Shown piece by piece: positions 40,210 through 49,113 of a DNA stretch of 64,000 nt; within the stretch, counting starts at the first letter, position 1, and each line of letters opens with the position of its first letter. The notes under the pieces are model-generated. The model saw only the letters and a program-made list of their open reading frames with translations. It ran no database searches and was not told the DNA's origin. The DNA is from Oscillospiraceae bacterium (GTDB lineage Bacteria > Bacillota > Clostridia > Oscillospirales > Acutalibacteraceae), in assembly GCA_015065615.1 (NCBI GenBank), contig SVPY01000008.1, forward strand, positions 1-64,000. Direction: 5' to 3'. The position numbers and the translations under genes were made by a program.

Positions 40210-41301
40210 ATGTGTGATTATTTTAAATTTGACCCCGCTGTATTTGCGGTGGATAAATACTACGAAATTATGATGCCGGTGGAAAAAGAAAGCCTTTTCT
40301 TTATTAAAATCGGTGATAAATATTACTATGATGAAAGCAACGGCATAATGCGCTCAAGAAACGATATTCACAGAGTAAAGGTGCCTATAAAAGTTCTGGA
40401 CGAAGCCAAAGAATACACCGTTTGTATTCGCCCTATAATTGAAAGAAAGCCTTATTTTACCGATACGGCGGAGATTACAGAGAAAAAATATAAATTTTAC
40501 CCCGTTCCCGAGAAAAACATAAGAGCTTACCATATTTCCGATGCTCACAACTCGGTAAAGGAGCCCGTAAAAGCTGCGGAAACTTTCGGCGATATTGACG
40601 TTTTGATTTTAAACGGCGACGTTATAGACCACAGCGGCGACCCCTCTAAGTTTATTAACATCTACGAGATCTGCTCAATACTTATGAAGGGCGAAAGACC
40701 TTCGGTTTTCTCCCGCGGAAATCACGATTTAAGAGGTAATTTTGCGGAAAAGTTTGCAGATTTCACTCCTAATCATTTAGGTAATACCTATTATACCTTC
40801 CGCATAGGTAGCTTATGGGGAATTCTTCTTGACTGCGGCGAGGATAAACCTGACAACCACGAGGAATACGGCTATACTGTTGCCTGCCACGTTTTCCGTG
40901 AGCGCCAGACGGAGTTTTTAAAGGATGTTATAGAGAAAAAGGAATACGAAGCCGAGGGAATAAAGTATAGGCTTTTAATTTCACACAATACTTTTACCCA
41001 TAATCTTGAATCTCCATTTGACATAGAAAAGAAAATTTTCAGCGAATGGGCAAAGCTTTTAAGAGAAAATATAAAGCCCGACCTTATGATATGCGGCCAT
41101 TTACACGAACTCAGCATATATTACCCCGAAGATAAAGAGTGGAATTCCAACGGCAGTATATGTCCCGTTGTAGTAGGCGGCGATATCAAGCGGAAAGAAA
41201 AGATTTACTTTGCAGGCTGTGGCTATATTTTCGGTGAAAACGGAATTAAGGCAGTATTTACCGACAGCGAAGGCAAAGTGGTAAAGGAACAGACGATATA
41301 A
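40210..41301 (+). CDS. Calcineurin-like metallophosphoesterase
   Basis: A 363-residue protein. The first 110 residues form a beta-rich N-terminal domain. The catalytic domain carries the metallophosphoesterase motifs in order: HISDAHN, LNGDVIDH, SRGNHDLRG, LLISHNT and ICGHLHEL. The substrate is unknown; members act on nucleotides, phospholipids or proteins. There is no signal peptide. It is a single gene between RNA-B and a repeat mosaic. Confidence 0.85.
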   Translation: MCDYFKFDPAVFAVDKYYEIMMPVEKESLFFIKIGDKYYYDESNGIMRSRNDIHRVKVPIKVLDEAKEYTVCIRPIIERKPYFTDTAEITEKKYKFYPVPEKNIRAYHISDAHNSVKEPVKAAETFGDIDVLILNGDVIDHSGDPSKFINIYEICSILMKGERPSVFSRGNHDLRGNFAEKFADFTPNHLGNTYYTFRIGSLWGILLDCGEDKPDNHEEYGYTVACHVFRERQTEFLKDVIEKKEYEAEGIKYRLLISHNTFTHNLESPFDIEKKIFSEWAKLLRENIKPDLMICGHLHELSIYYPEDKEWNSNGSICPVVVGGDIKRKEKIYFAGCGYIFGENGIKAVFTDSEGKVVKEQTI

Positions 41302-41792
41302 AATTGATATATTTTGCCTTTAACGGGCGTATACCATGTGTCCGTAAGAGTGAAAAAATTTTAAATTTAAATCGCATCGTAGGGACAGGATTCATTCCTG
41401 TCCTTTTAAATTTGCCTCCCCTCGTAGGGAGCAGGTTAAAATTCTTCGAATTTAACCTGTCCGCCTTGTAGGGGACGGCGTTTACGGCGTCCCGCAAGAT
41501 AAGTGCAAGTTTGGTCGGGAGAGTACAGTTCTCTCCTACAATAGATGGTTATTTAATACCGCGGGAGCAGAATGAAATTCTTCGAATTTATCTTGTCCTT
41601 TGTTCATGGATAGCAATAAATGTTGTACTTGCGGTATTGCCTTAATTTTATAAAATATTTCGGGACGGCGTTTACGACATCCCTACAGGCGTAATAAATT
41701 AACGCTCAAAAAATTGAAAGGACAGGTGTAAACCTGTCCTGCGTTTTATGGATGATTAATAATTGCCTTTGTTTAAAAATTTTTGATTACTT
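41302..41792. repeat. Mosaic of REP-like palindromic units
   Basis: No gene. The stretch is built of short palindromes, most introduced by a GTAGGG-like string: GGACAGG-attcatt-CCTGTCC (near 41384), GCAGGTTAAA / TTTAACCTGTC (near 41432), GGGACGGCG-ttta-CGGCGTCCC (near 41474), GGAGAG-tacagtt-CTCTCC (near 41519), a decayed AATTCTTCGAATTT unit (near 41580), a second GGGACGGCG unit (near 41663), and GGACAGG-tgtaaa-CCTGTCC (near 41722). Similar dispersed units are common in gut Clostridia. It lies between converging genes and may also end their transcripts. Confidence 0.7.
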
Positions 41793-43271
41793 TTATGAAA
41801 TATCGGATATTTTAGCGGCGGCAGATTCGCTGTTTACGTTTTCGATGGGAATAAAGTAAATTAAATCTACTGCCTCTGTTTCGTTAATAAGGGATTCGAG
41901 GCTTCCTTTGTAATTTCTGTAATCGACAACGTAAGTCGTTTTGTAATGCTCTGCCACGAAGGGCGCGAAGGTATTGCCGGAAGCATCCTTAACTATTATG
42001 CAGGCTGAATCGCCCTCGATGTCGTTATTGGTAATTACACCGTACTCGTTACTATCCATAAGGAAGGTACTGTATTTATAAGGGGCGGCGTAATCTGCTA
42101 CGTTTACGTAAACCGACCAGTTTTCCATAGAAGAGTTAACGCGGTTTTTAAAGGAGAAGTTTGTGCCGCTTTTATATAAAGTAATATCTTCCGAAGAACA
42201 TATAGCGCCGTTTAAAGAGCTTAAATTACCACGGAAGTAGCTGTATGTAACTTCGGTGAGGTCTTCAAGTTTAACTGGGGTTATGCCTTTTGCTTCAGCC
42301 CATGAAGTATAGGCGTAGTAAGAAGCAAGGGAGGTTGAGCGGCTGTCACCTTTAAAGTAAAGGTCTTCGTCACAATGGGCTTTTAATCTGTCGTATACGT
42401 ATACCTTGTTGATTCTTTCATCCAAGAGGCTGTTTGCGTATCTTATGGCTTTTCTCTGGTCGCTTGTCTGGTTGGGATAATCATCAAGCAGAGATAAAGG
42501 CAATTCAATATCAATTTTGGAAGGAGCGATAACGCTGTATACGTTTATTCCTTTGGGTGCTTTGTTCAGAGCCTCTGCAAATTTATTGGTTGCTTCGTAA
42601 TTGAATTTATAATACGGGTAAGCGCTGTCGCCTATTATAAGCATGGAGTCTTTTTCGCTTATGCTCTTACCCTCAAGGCTTTTTTCTTTGGCGTATTCCT
42701 CCGTGGGGGTGTTTGCAAGTAACTTTGCTTCTTCCTCCTGCCTTAATTTTTCGGCCTCTTTGGCTTCAAGCTCAGCTTCTTCCTTAATTGCTTCCGCCCA
42801 TAAAGTATCAAGCAGATCGCTTCCGGTGTTTATACCCGTATCCGCAGGGGGCGGGGTAGGAGTAGGCGTAGGCGTAGGTGTAGGTGTAGCTGTATTGACG
42901 GAGGAAACGGATGATGAAGATGCGCTTCCTTCGGAAGTTTCGCCTGAGGTGCAGGATTTTAAAATTACAATAAGCAGGGCAATTATAATAACTGCGGCTA
43001 CGCCAAGGACCAGAACACGGAAAATTTTGGCGTTTTTCTTTCTTTTCCTTATATTCTGTTCTCTCAGCTTAAGCCTTTCTTCATGGCTTAAAGCGCGGCG
43101 GTCGCCTTCAGGGCGCGGATTCCTCGTGCGGGCGGTGCCTGACGGCTTATGGCTGTTTGTATTTCTTTCGCCGCTTCTGTAGGTGCCGTTTCTTGCTTCT
43201 GTGTTTAGGGCAGTACGGTGATTGCGGCTGTGTGAAGTTTGATTTCTCTGATTATTTCTGGTTTCTCTCAT
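41793..43271 (-). CDS. DHHW/SGNH-like membrane-anchored protein lacking the DHHW motif
   Basis: A 492-residue protein. A long basic N-terminus (about 85 residues, rich in Arg/Asn/Ser) precedes one transmembrane helix (about 86-106), a Ser-rich stretch, a TPTPTPTPTPTP linker (about 129-140), a charged helix and an extracellular SGNH-like domain. MLIIGDSAYPYYKF gives the GDS block. Where related DHHW proteins have a D-x-H-W signature, this one reads YFKGDSRSTSLASYY. It is therefore a probable cell-surface protein related to O-acetyltransferase partners, possibly without the catalytic dyad. The TP repeat is encoded by a GTAGGC-type hexanucleotide microsatellite. Confidence 0.65.
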   Translation of the reverse strand: MRETRNNQRNQTSHSRNHRTALNTEARNGTYRSGERNTNSHKPSGTARTRNPRPEGDRRALSHEERLKLREQNIRKRKKNAKIFRVLVLGVAAVIIIALLIVILKSCTSGETSEGSASSSSVSSVNTATPTPTPTPTPTPPPADTGINTGSDLLDTLWAEAIKEEAELEAKEAEKLRQEEEAKLLANTPTEEYAKEKSLEGKSISEKDSMLIIGDSAYPYYKFNYEATNKFAEALNKAPKGINVYSVIAPSKIDIELPLSLLDDYPNQTSDQRKAIRYANSLLDERINKVYVYDRLKAHCDEDLYFKGDSRSTSLASYYAYTSWAEAKGITPVKLEDLTEVTYSYFRGNLSSLNGAICSSEDITLYKSGTNFSFKNRVNSSMENWSVYVNVADYAAPYKYSTFLMDSNEYGVITNNDIEGDSACIIVKDASGNTFAPFVAEHYKTTYVVDYRNYKGSLESLINETEAVDLIYFIPIENVNSESAAAKISDIS

Positions 43272-43455
43272 ATCTCTTTTACTTAAGCTTTTTATTTAGT
43301 GTTGACGGAAACTAAAATTTTATACCTTATAAAATATTTTAATTTACTACAAATTTCGAGCAAATGCGCATAATTCCTTATTTTGATTTTATTAAAAAGC
43401 AGAGGTCTTGTCAAGGCTTAGTTAAACAAAATAAAATTAGATTGAATTAAATAAA

Positions 43456-43490
43456 ATAAAAAAGCGGCTGCAATATTTTGCAACCGCTTG
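43456..43490 (-). terminator. Terminator of 5S operon 1
   Basis: AAGCGG(T)TGCAA / TTGCA(G)CCGCTT stem read on the minus strand, then TTTTTTATTTT. Confidence 0.85.
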
Positions 43491-43491
43491 T

Positions 43492-43607
43492 GTTGGCGAA
43501 AACCTATTGTCCCGGGCCGTTACCAGCCAAGTATCGTGGGCACACGCGAGCTTAACTTCTGTGTTCGGGATGGGAACAGGTGGACCCTCGCAGTAATCAA
43601 CACCAAC
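43492..43607 (-). rRNA. rrf: 5S ribosomal RNA, operon 1 second gene
   Basis: 116 nt on the minus strand. Diagnostic 5S core CCTGTTCCCATCCCGAACA then AGAAGTTAAGCTC. Helix I is closed by GTTGGT at the 5' end and GCCAAC at the 3' end. The variable part reads GTGTGCCCACGATAC. It is the distal gene of a tandem pair with a 25-nt spacer. No 16S or 23S is near. Confidence 0.95.
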
Positions 43608-43632
43608 TTGAAACAATTCCTAAAAAGGAAGT

Positions 43633-43748
43633 GTTGGCAAAAACTTATTGTCCCGGGCCGTTACCAGCCAAGTATCGTCAGCACACGCGAGCTTAACTTC
43701 TGTGTTCGGGATGGGAACAGGTGGACCCTCGCAGTAATCAATACCAAC
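43633..43748 (-). rRNA. rrf: 5S ribosomal RNA, operon 1 first gene
   Basis: 116 nt on the minus strand, the promoter-proximal gene of the pair. It differs from its partner at several sites, including GTGTGCTGACGATAC in place of GTGTGCCCACGATAC and AATAAGTTTTTG in place of AATAGGTTTTCG. Confidence 0.95.
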
Positions 43749-43781
43749 TTGTTTCATGCCGTCTCTCTTGACGGCTTGACC

Positions 43782-43810
43782 ATAATACCATAAAAGAATA
43801 AGAATGTCAA
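43782..43810 (-). promoter_or_regulatory. Promoter of 5S operon 1
   Basis: Minus strand TTGACA (43805-43810), 17 nt, TATTAT (43782-43787). It is followed by a GCCGTC / GACGGC hairpin leader and then the first 5S gene. Confidence 0.88.
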
Positions 43811-43895
43811 GCATTATTTTTAAAAAATTAAATAATTTTTTCTTTTATTTTTCAGGGGGTATTACGGTTTAAATTATATAATACCCCCAAAAGAA

Positions 43896-45704
43896 TTATC
43901 CGTTATTTTCGTTATCAATAGCAATATAGGAAAGCAAACCGCCCCAGTGGTAAAATTTATCGCTTCGTTTTAAACTGCATCCCATACCGTCGTAGCAGCT
44001 GTAGTTTTCGTGTACATGACCCTTTAAACGCCATTCCTTTAAAAGAAGCTCCTCCGATTTATCGGCTAAATCATTACACTCCTTTTTAAGCCCTGCGTGT
44101 TTTAAAGAAATATAGGTAAGATAATTCATAGGCGCCCAGATACAGCCGCGCCAATATACGTGGTCGGGGAAGGCGGGGTCGTTTCGGGAAACAGAGGGCA
44201 GTACGTATTCACCCCAGAATTCTTCAGTGTTATAGAAATGCTCGTCCATCATTCTTCTTTTCTGAACTTCGCTTACACAGTCTGCCTGTAAAGCGTAGAA
44301 ATTGGTGGGGGAGATTCTCTTGGAAAACTCGTTTTTCGCTAAATCCTTATTTAAGAAAAGACCGAATTCTTCGTCCCATAAGGTTATAAGGGCCTTTTCG
44401 GTTCTTTCTTTTCGGATTTCAAGCTCCCTGATAACTTCATTGTTCCCTAAAATACGGGAGATTTCTATAAGGCTGCGGCAATCCATAATATAAAGACCCA
44501 TAAGACCTACGTCCGCAAGCTGCATCAGATGGGTCTCCTCGTCAAACGATGCGTTATCGTACATAGGGGAATTATCAAGACCGCTTTCAAGGGCGGCGCC
44601 GAAAACGTCGCCGATGCAGGCTTTCTCTTCGGGGCGGTCGCTTAAAGGTTTAAAGGGATCGCTGCCCCAGCAGAGGTAACCTTCTTTTGTGGTTCTATGC
44701 TCAGAGAACCAGCGGTTCCATTTGAGTAAATTGGGGTACACTTTTTCTAAGAACCACTTTTCAGGCCATCTCTTATAAACTTCAAGGCAGGCGTATGAGC
44801 CTACTGGAGGCTGAGAACGGTCACGGGATTTTAAATCGAATACACTGCCGAAATTGGGAATAAAGCCCTTTTCGGTTACTTCATCGGTAATTGCTATGGC
44901 GTTAAGAAAAGCAAGTTCCTTATTTTCCAGCGATTCCATAATTGCCGCGAAGTAGGTGTCCCAGTCAAAAAGTATGTAGCCTCCTCTTTCTACGTTCCAT
45001 ATACGGGAAACGGGGGAGCAGATTCTTTCATGCTCAGGCTCGTAAATCGTGTCCCACGCAAGGCAGGTTTTCATGGCTGTGTAGCTTTCGGCGTGTTTAC
45101 CGAATGCGCCGTTTGCTTTATTGAGCAGAGCTTTATTTTTATCGTAAATTTCCTGTACTTCAGAGAGGGTACAGGGCGCGGTGGAAATTACGAGAGGTTT
45201 ATCGAGAGTTACCGCAATATAAGGGGAGAGAGACGCGGTGTGCTTAATATCTGTGATATTGCCCGTTGTGAAAATTTCAAAGCGTCGGCTTTCGAAATCA
45301 CCGTAAATCTTACCGTTCTTTTTGCTTATGCTGCCTTCCTTGCCCCATAAAAGGCAGGCTTCAATAATGAGCACGGGTGTTCTTATGCCGATTTTCAAAG
45401 GTGTTACCATTATATACTGCTCATCGTTTTCTGTAGCAGTTTTTACGTCGATTTCAAGGTCTTTGTATTTTAAATTGAGCTGTGTACAGCTGCCGTCGTA
45501 ACTTCTTGCGCCGGGGAAAATCTGCTCGTCGTTTTTATTCTCCCTGCCTACAAGGCTTTCGCGCAGTATGTGTTCGCTGCTGTAGTCCTTAATACATAAA
45601 TTAACGGTAAAGCCTTCGGGCAGGTGGGAGTAAGATAGCACACTTCTTGTGTTCCAGGTATTCCAGCCTTTGTTTGTGTTCTTTTTCAGTATTTTGTAGT
45701 TCAT
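43896..45704 (-). CDS. GH63-like (alpha/alpha)6-barrel glycosidase
   Basis: A 602-residue protein resembling bacterial GH63 / mannosylglycerate-hydrolase-type enzymes and trehalase-like barrels. The catalytic barrel begins near residue 215 with FDWDTYFAAIM, then GLDNSPMYD, DVGLMGLYIMDC, HVYWRGCIWAPMNYL and HENYSCYDG. These aromatic/acid blocks are typical of the six-hairpin fold. The N-terminal part is a beta-sandwich. It has no signal peptide, so it would act on imported glucosides or mannosides. It has an AAAGGAA ribosome site and lies between two 5S rRNA operons on the same strand. Confidence 0.82.
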   Translation of the reverse strand: MNYKILKKNTNKGWNTWNTRSVLSYSHLPEGFTVNLCIKDYSSEHILRESLVGRENKNDEQIFPGARSYDGSCTQLNLKYKDLEIDVKTATENDEQYIMVTPLKIGIRTPVLIIEACLLWGKEGSISKKNGKIYGDFESRRFEIFTTGNITDIKHTASLSPYIAVTLDKPLVISTAPCTLSEVQEIYDKNKALLNKANGAFGKHAESYTAMKTCLAWDTIYEPEHERICSPVSRIWNVERGGYILFDWDTYFAAIMESLENKELAFLNAIAITDEVTEKGFIPNFGSVFDLKSRDRSQPPVGSYACLEVYKRWPEKWFLEKVYPNLLKWNRWFSEHRTTKEGYLCWGSDPFKPLSDRPEEKACIGDVFGAALESGLDNSPMYDNASFDEETHLMQLADVGLMGLYIMDCRSLIEISRILGNNEVIRELEIRKERTEKALITLWDEEFGLFLNKDLAKNEFSKRISPTNFYALQADCVSEVQKRRMMDEHFYNTEEFWGEYVLPSVSRNDPAFPDHVYWRGCIWAPMNYLTYISLKHAGLKKECNDLADKSEELLLKEWRLKGHVHENYSCYDGMGCSLKRSDKFYHWGGLLSYIAIDNENNG

Positions 45705-45789
45705 ATTCCGATTCCTTTCCGTTAAGTAATGGTATTACAAAAATTATATATAAATATTTAAGCAAATACAATACCGAAATCTTTCGGAA

Positions 45790-45830
45790 ATAAAAAAAGA
45801 AGAGGTTCTTCAAGTGAAGAACCTCTTTTG
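45790..45830 (-). terminator. Terminator of 5S operon 2
   Basis: Minus strand AAAAGAGGTTCTTC / GAAGAACCTCTTCTT, perfect over at least 12 bp, then TTTTTT. Confidence 0.9.
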
Positions 45831-45837
45831 TGTTTGT

Positions 45838-45953
45838 GTTGGCGAAAACCTATTGTCCCGGGCCGTTACCAGCCAAGTATCGTGGGCACACGCGAGCTTA
45901 ACTTCTGTGTTCGGGATGGGAACAGGTGGACCCTCGCAGTAATCAACACCAAC
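45838..45953 (-). rRNA. rrf: 5S ribosomal RNA, operon 2 second gene
   Basis: 116 nt, identical as far as I can read to the gene at 43492-43607. It is the distal gene of the second tandem pair, with the same 25-nt spacer. Confidence 0.95.
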
Positions 45954-45978
45954 TTGAAACAATTCCTAAAAAGGAAGT

Positions 45979-46094
45979 GTTGGCAAAAACTTATTGTCCC
46001 GGGCCGTTACCAGCCAAGTATCGTCAGCACACGCGAGCTTAACTTCTGTGTTCGGGATGGGAACAGGTGGACCCTCGCAGTAATCAATACCAAC
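45979..46094 (-). rRNA. rrf: 5S ribosomal RNA, operon 2 first gene
   Basis: 116 nt, identical as far as I can read to the gene at 43633-43748. Upstream identity with operon 1 continues through the hairpin leader and stops before the promoter. Confidence 0.95.
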
Positions 46095-46127
46095 TTGTTT
46101 CATGCCGTCTCTCTCGACGGCTTAGAT

Positions 46128-46156
46128 ATAATATCACAACCTTTCCTTAATGTCAA
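46128..46156 (-). promoter_or_regulatory. Promoter of 5S operon 2
   Basis: Minus strand TTGACA (46151-46156), 17 nt, TATTAT (46128-46133). The spacer differs from operon 1, so the two promoters are independent sequences with the same consensus. Confidence 0.88.
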
Positions 46157-46199
46157 TACTTTTTTAAAATATTTTTTTAAAATTATTTTCAGCTTATTT

Positions 46200-47555
46200 T
46201 TAATTATAATAAATGTGATTTTCACCTCTTTCTACGAAGAAAAGCTGTTCCTCCTCGCCGTTTTCGGCGTTGATATAGCTTAATATTTCTACTTTTTCAC
46301 TTTCGTTTTCGTATTCGCACGTAAATTCATAGCATAAAACTTCGTTTTCGCCCTCGGTAGGGATAAGGGCGAGGCTATACGATGTTATGCTTAGATTTTC
46401 GTTTATTTTACTTTTCGCTTCATCGGGGCTGAGTGCGGGAGTAAGGTTGCCTCTTTCGCGGTGATTCATAAGGTAGCCTTCCGCTTCATATTCCACCATT
46501 TTGCCCTCTTTAAGCTCAACGGTGATTTTGATAAGGTCGGGGTAAAGCAATATACCGTTTTGAACAGGATAAAAGTTTATGGTGCAGGTGTTATCGTTTA
46601 TAACAAAGCTTGTTTCCTTTATATTATCATCAAACCCGCTTTCGCTTAAAAATTCTTTAGCCTCTTTTAAAGCGTCCTCATAATTTAAATTACTTTCAAC
46701 GTAATCCCCGGTTTTCTTGGCAAAACTGATTTCTCCGCCTTTTTTGGTTACCAAGGCTTTTAAATTTTCGCCCGTAATTTCAAAAGCTGAAAGGGCGCCA
46801 TCGGTCTCAAATTCGCACTTTAAAAGCGACGGATCGGCATCAAGGAAATCGGCGGCAATATTTATCGCTTCTTCTTTGGTGATTTCCTCTTTATTTTCAA
46901 GGTAAAGGGCAATTCTTCTTTTTATATGGGAGGAAAAAGGTCCGTCGTAAACAAGCCCCTGAAAAGCTTCTGACTCTTCCGAGAATTTTTTCAGAGCGGC
47001 ATCGAATTTATCCCCTTCGGGTAAGGCTAAGTCGCGGTTAAATACATTTAGCACGGTAGAGATGCTTTTTTCGTCCATAGAACTGCCTAAATTGTTTCTT
47101 ATATTTTCGCATTCCTCATTAAGTTTATCTATATATATGGAAAGTGTATTGAAATTTTCAAGTTCTTCCGCGGTGGGGGATTCCTCCCTTGCGATTTTAT
47201 TTCCAATATATCGGGCGTAATCCTCGCATATTGAAAGAAGGCTCTCTATTTTGCCGCTGTTATTTTCGCTGAAAGGGAGCGCGGCGGCACCTGCTTTAGC
47301 CGCAGAGCAGCAGGAAATAATGGTATCGGTAGCCTTGTGCTGTAAATTATCTCCCGAAGAATATTTGATTTTCTTAAGCGTAAGCGAGGTTTTTTCCAGA
47401 TTATCCCCAAGCTGACCCAAAGCGCCGCGGTAGCTTATTTCAAGATGGTTTAAATAATTATCCCCTATGTCAAAAAGTCTGGTTATAAAAACACCGCCAA
47501 GAGTAAGGCTCAGTATAAGAATAAAAGCGATGAATATGCTGATATGCTTTTTCAT
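46200..47555 (-). CDS. ypeB: Germination protein YpeB
   Basis: A 451-residue spore protein needed in Bacillus for stable assembly of the cortex-lytic enzyme SleB. A membrane-anchoring N-terminal helix (about residues 5-27) is followed by a helical region (YLNHLEISYRGALGQLGDNLEKTSLTL) and then three PepSY-like repeats (EITKEEAINIAADFLDAD, NYEDALKEAKEFLSESG, SPDEAKSKINENLS). Length matches the family. sleB, often the neighbour, is not in the window. The 5S operon 2 promoter begins 44 bp beyond its stop. Confidence 0.92.
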   Translation of the reverse strand: MKKHISIFIAFILILSLTLGGVFITRLFDIGDNYLNHLEISYRGALGQLGDNLEKTSLTLKKIKYSSGDNLQHKATDTIISCCSAAKAGAAALPFSENNSGKIESLLSICEDYARYIGNKIAREESPTAEELENFNTLSIYIDKLNEECENIRNNLGSSMDEKSISTVLNVFNRDLALPEGDKFDAALKKFSEESEAFQGLVYDGPFSSHIKRRIALYLENKEEITKEEAINIAADFLDADPSLLKCEFETDGALSAFEITGENLKALVTKKGGEISFAKKTGDYVESNLNYEDALKEAKEFLSESGFDDNIKETSFVINDNTCTINFYPVQNGILLYPDLIKITVELKEGKMVEYEAEGYLMNHRERGNLTPALSPDEAKSKINENLSITSYSLALIPTEGENEVLCYEFTCEYENESEKVEILSYINAENGEEEQLFFVERGENHIYYN

Positions 47556-47640
47556 AAAAATATCCTTTCAGATTCCGTTCTTTGAAGATATTTTTACCTG
47601 AAAAGCGCAAATTATAAGCATAAAACAGAACATAATAAAA

Positions 47641-47690
47641 TAAGAAGGAAAGCCGCGGTATTTATAAAATAAAACCGATGCTTTCCTTAA
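47641..47690 (-). terminator. Terminator of the MFS gene
   Basis: AAGGAAAGC / GCTTTCCTT outer stem with an inner CGGT / ACCG pair on the minus strand, followed by CTTATTTT. Confidence 0.72.
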
Positions 47691-47716
47691 TGGATTTAAA
47701 GTTTAAACATTAAATT

Positions 47717-49102
47717 TTAATAATATATTTTTACTTTGGGGCGTTTTCTTGCTTCCTTTAGTTCATCAAGTTCTTCCACGTCCTTTTCGGGTGTGAAGTG
47801 GCGCCAGAACTTAGTGAGAATAATGCCCATTGAAGCCAAGCAGATAAACCTTGCCAGTGTGGAGAACTGAACGGAATAAACGGGCAGACCGAAGAAGTTC
47901 ATAAGGGTGTCGCCTGAAATTGAGCTTATGTAAGTGCCCGTCATCATACCTAAAAGTGCAAAGAGGTTACAGCCCATAGCATTGAAAACGGTATGAACGG
48001 TAGCTTTATCTTCGGGAAGATTCATATAGAAGATATTGGCGTAAGCAAAGTTAATGCCAACGCTTATAATGTTCTGAATAAGTGCGGTAGGTACCCACAT
48101 CCATGTGGTATCTTTAGTCATTAAGAACATGGGAATTTCGGTAGGAGCAAATAAAAGTACCGAAATACCGAAGGTTTTTACCCATCCGTGGTTACGCAGT
48201 ATCTTTTTCCAGAATCCCTGAGTAAAGAGAAGTATAAAGGTATAACACAGGCTTATGGTGTTCATAAGCGTGTAAGAGAAATCAAAATGGTTTAAAAGAT
48301 GGTAGGTCCATGTGCCGTTATTGAGGTTTGCTATAAAGTTCCACGCAAACATCAAAAGCATACAGTAAAGGAATTTTTTATACTTAAATGAAAGCGTGAA
48401 AATTTCCTTGATTTTCGGGAGACTTGTGTGGGGATAGGGGTATTCCTTAGCGCAAGCCTGCATAATAACGTCCAGAAGCACCATAACGAAGGCGGCGTAA
48501 CGCAAACCCAGAATAAGCTGTTCCTGAAAGGCGCTGCCCTGTACGGCATCGGTAATAATACCGCTGAAGAAGAGGATAAAGCTGCTCATTATCGTGGAGA
48601 AAATCTGATTAAGAACAAGGAATTTTGTTCTTTTCTCATTATCTTCAGGGTAGAATTTATAAAACCATGGCGTAAAGCCGGGGCTGAAAATGGAGTAAAC
48701 CGAGTAAGCAAGGAATAATATAACTATAAACCACGTAAGCCTTTGGCTCGTATCCGTTACGAATAATGGCATAAGGTTGGTTGCCACTATGTACATAAAA
48801 TAGAAGTAAATTTTGGAAAGGAGCAAAATTAATTTACGCTTTTTTATTCTTTCCAGAATAAAGGGAGAGAACAGGCTGAAAAGGCCGCCGATGTAGGGGA
48901 TAAAACTGATAATACCCGCGCCGGTAATATCAATACCGTACATGGTAAGGAAGCCCGTATAGAAAATACCCGTAATAAATACGTTGTAAAATGAGGCGGC
49001 AAGGCTGCTGCCGAGGGTAATAAGTCTTCCTTTGGCTTTTTCTTCTTTTGTGCTGTAAATTTCTTTAAGGGAATCTGTATAAGCTTTTAAATGAAGCTTC
49101 AT
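47717..49102 (-). CDS. MFS transporter
   Basis: About 461 residues with 12 predicted membrane helices; a major facilitator family permease. The early TGFLTMYGIDITGAGIISF and FILERIKKRKLILL (a variant of the loop 2-3 basic motif) support this. Solute unknown; gut relatives often sit near glycoside hydrolases. The track begins at a TTG (49129) inside a leader hairpin. The ATG at 49102 is preferred, because the same hairpin precedes another gene in a different frame. The downstream gene on this strand is ypeB, but a terminator lies between. Confidence 0.82.
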   Translation of the reverse strand: MKLHLKAYTDSLKEIYSTKEEKAKGRLITLGSSLAASFYNVFITGIFYTGFLTMYGIDITGAGIISFIPYIGGLFSLFSPFILERIKKRKLILLLSKIYFYFMYIVATNLMPLFVTDTSQRLTWFIVILFLAYSVYSIFSPGFTPWFYKFYPEDNEKRTKFLVLNQIFSTIMSSFILFFSGIITDAVQGSAFQEQLILGLRYAAFVMVLLDVIMQACAKEYPYPHTSLPKIKEIFTLSFKYKKFLYCMLLMFAWNFIANLNNGTWTYHLLNHFDFSYTLMNTISLCYTFILLFTQGFWKKILRNHGWVKTFGISVLLFAPTEIPMFLMTKDTTWMWVPTALIQNIISVGINFAYANIFYMNLPEDKATVHTVFNAMGCNLFALLGMMTGTYISSISGDTLMNFFGLPVYSVQFSTLARFICLASMGIILTKFWRHFTPEKDVEELDELKEARKRPKVKIYY

Positions 49103-49113
49103 AGTATTTTTAT

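Noticed and set aside
42855-42898. GTAGGC/GTAGGT tandem hexamers as a CRISPR or VNTR locus
   Set aside because: They encode the TP linker of the 41793-43271 protein in frame; no spacers.
43488-43793. ORF-track proteins over the 5S genes (also 45828-46283)
   Set aside because: These are antisense translations of the 5S rRNA pairs. They look conserved only because the rRNA is duplicated.
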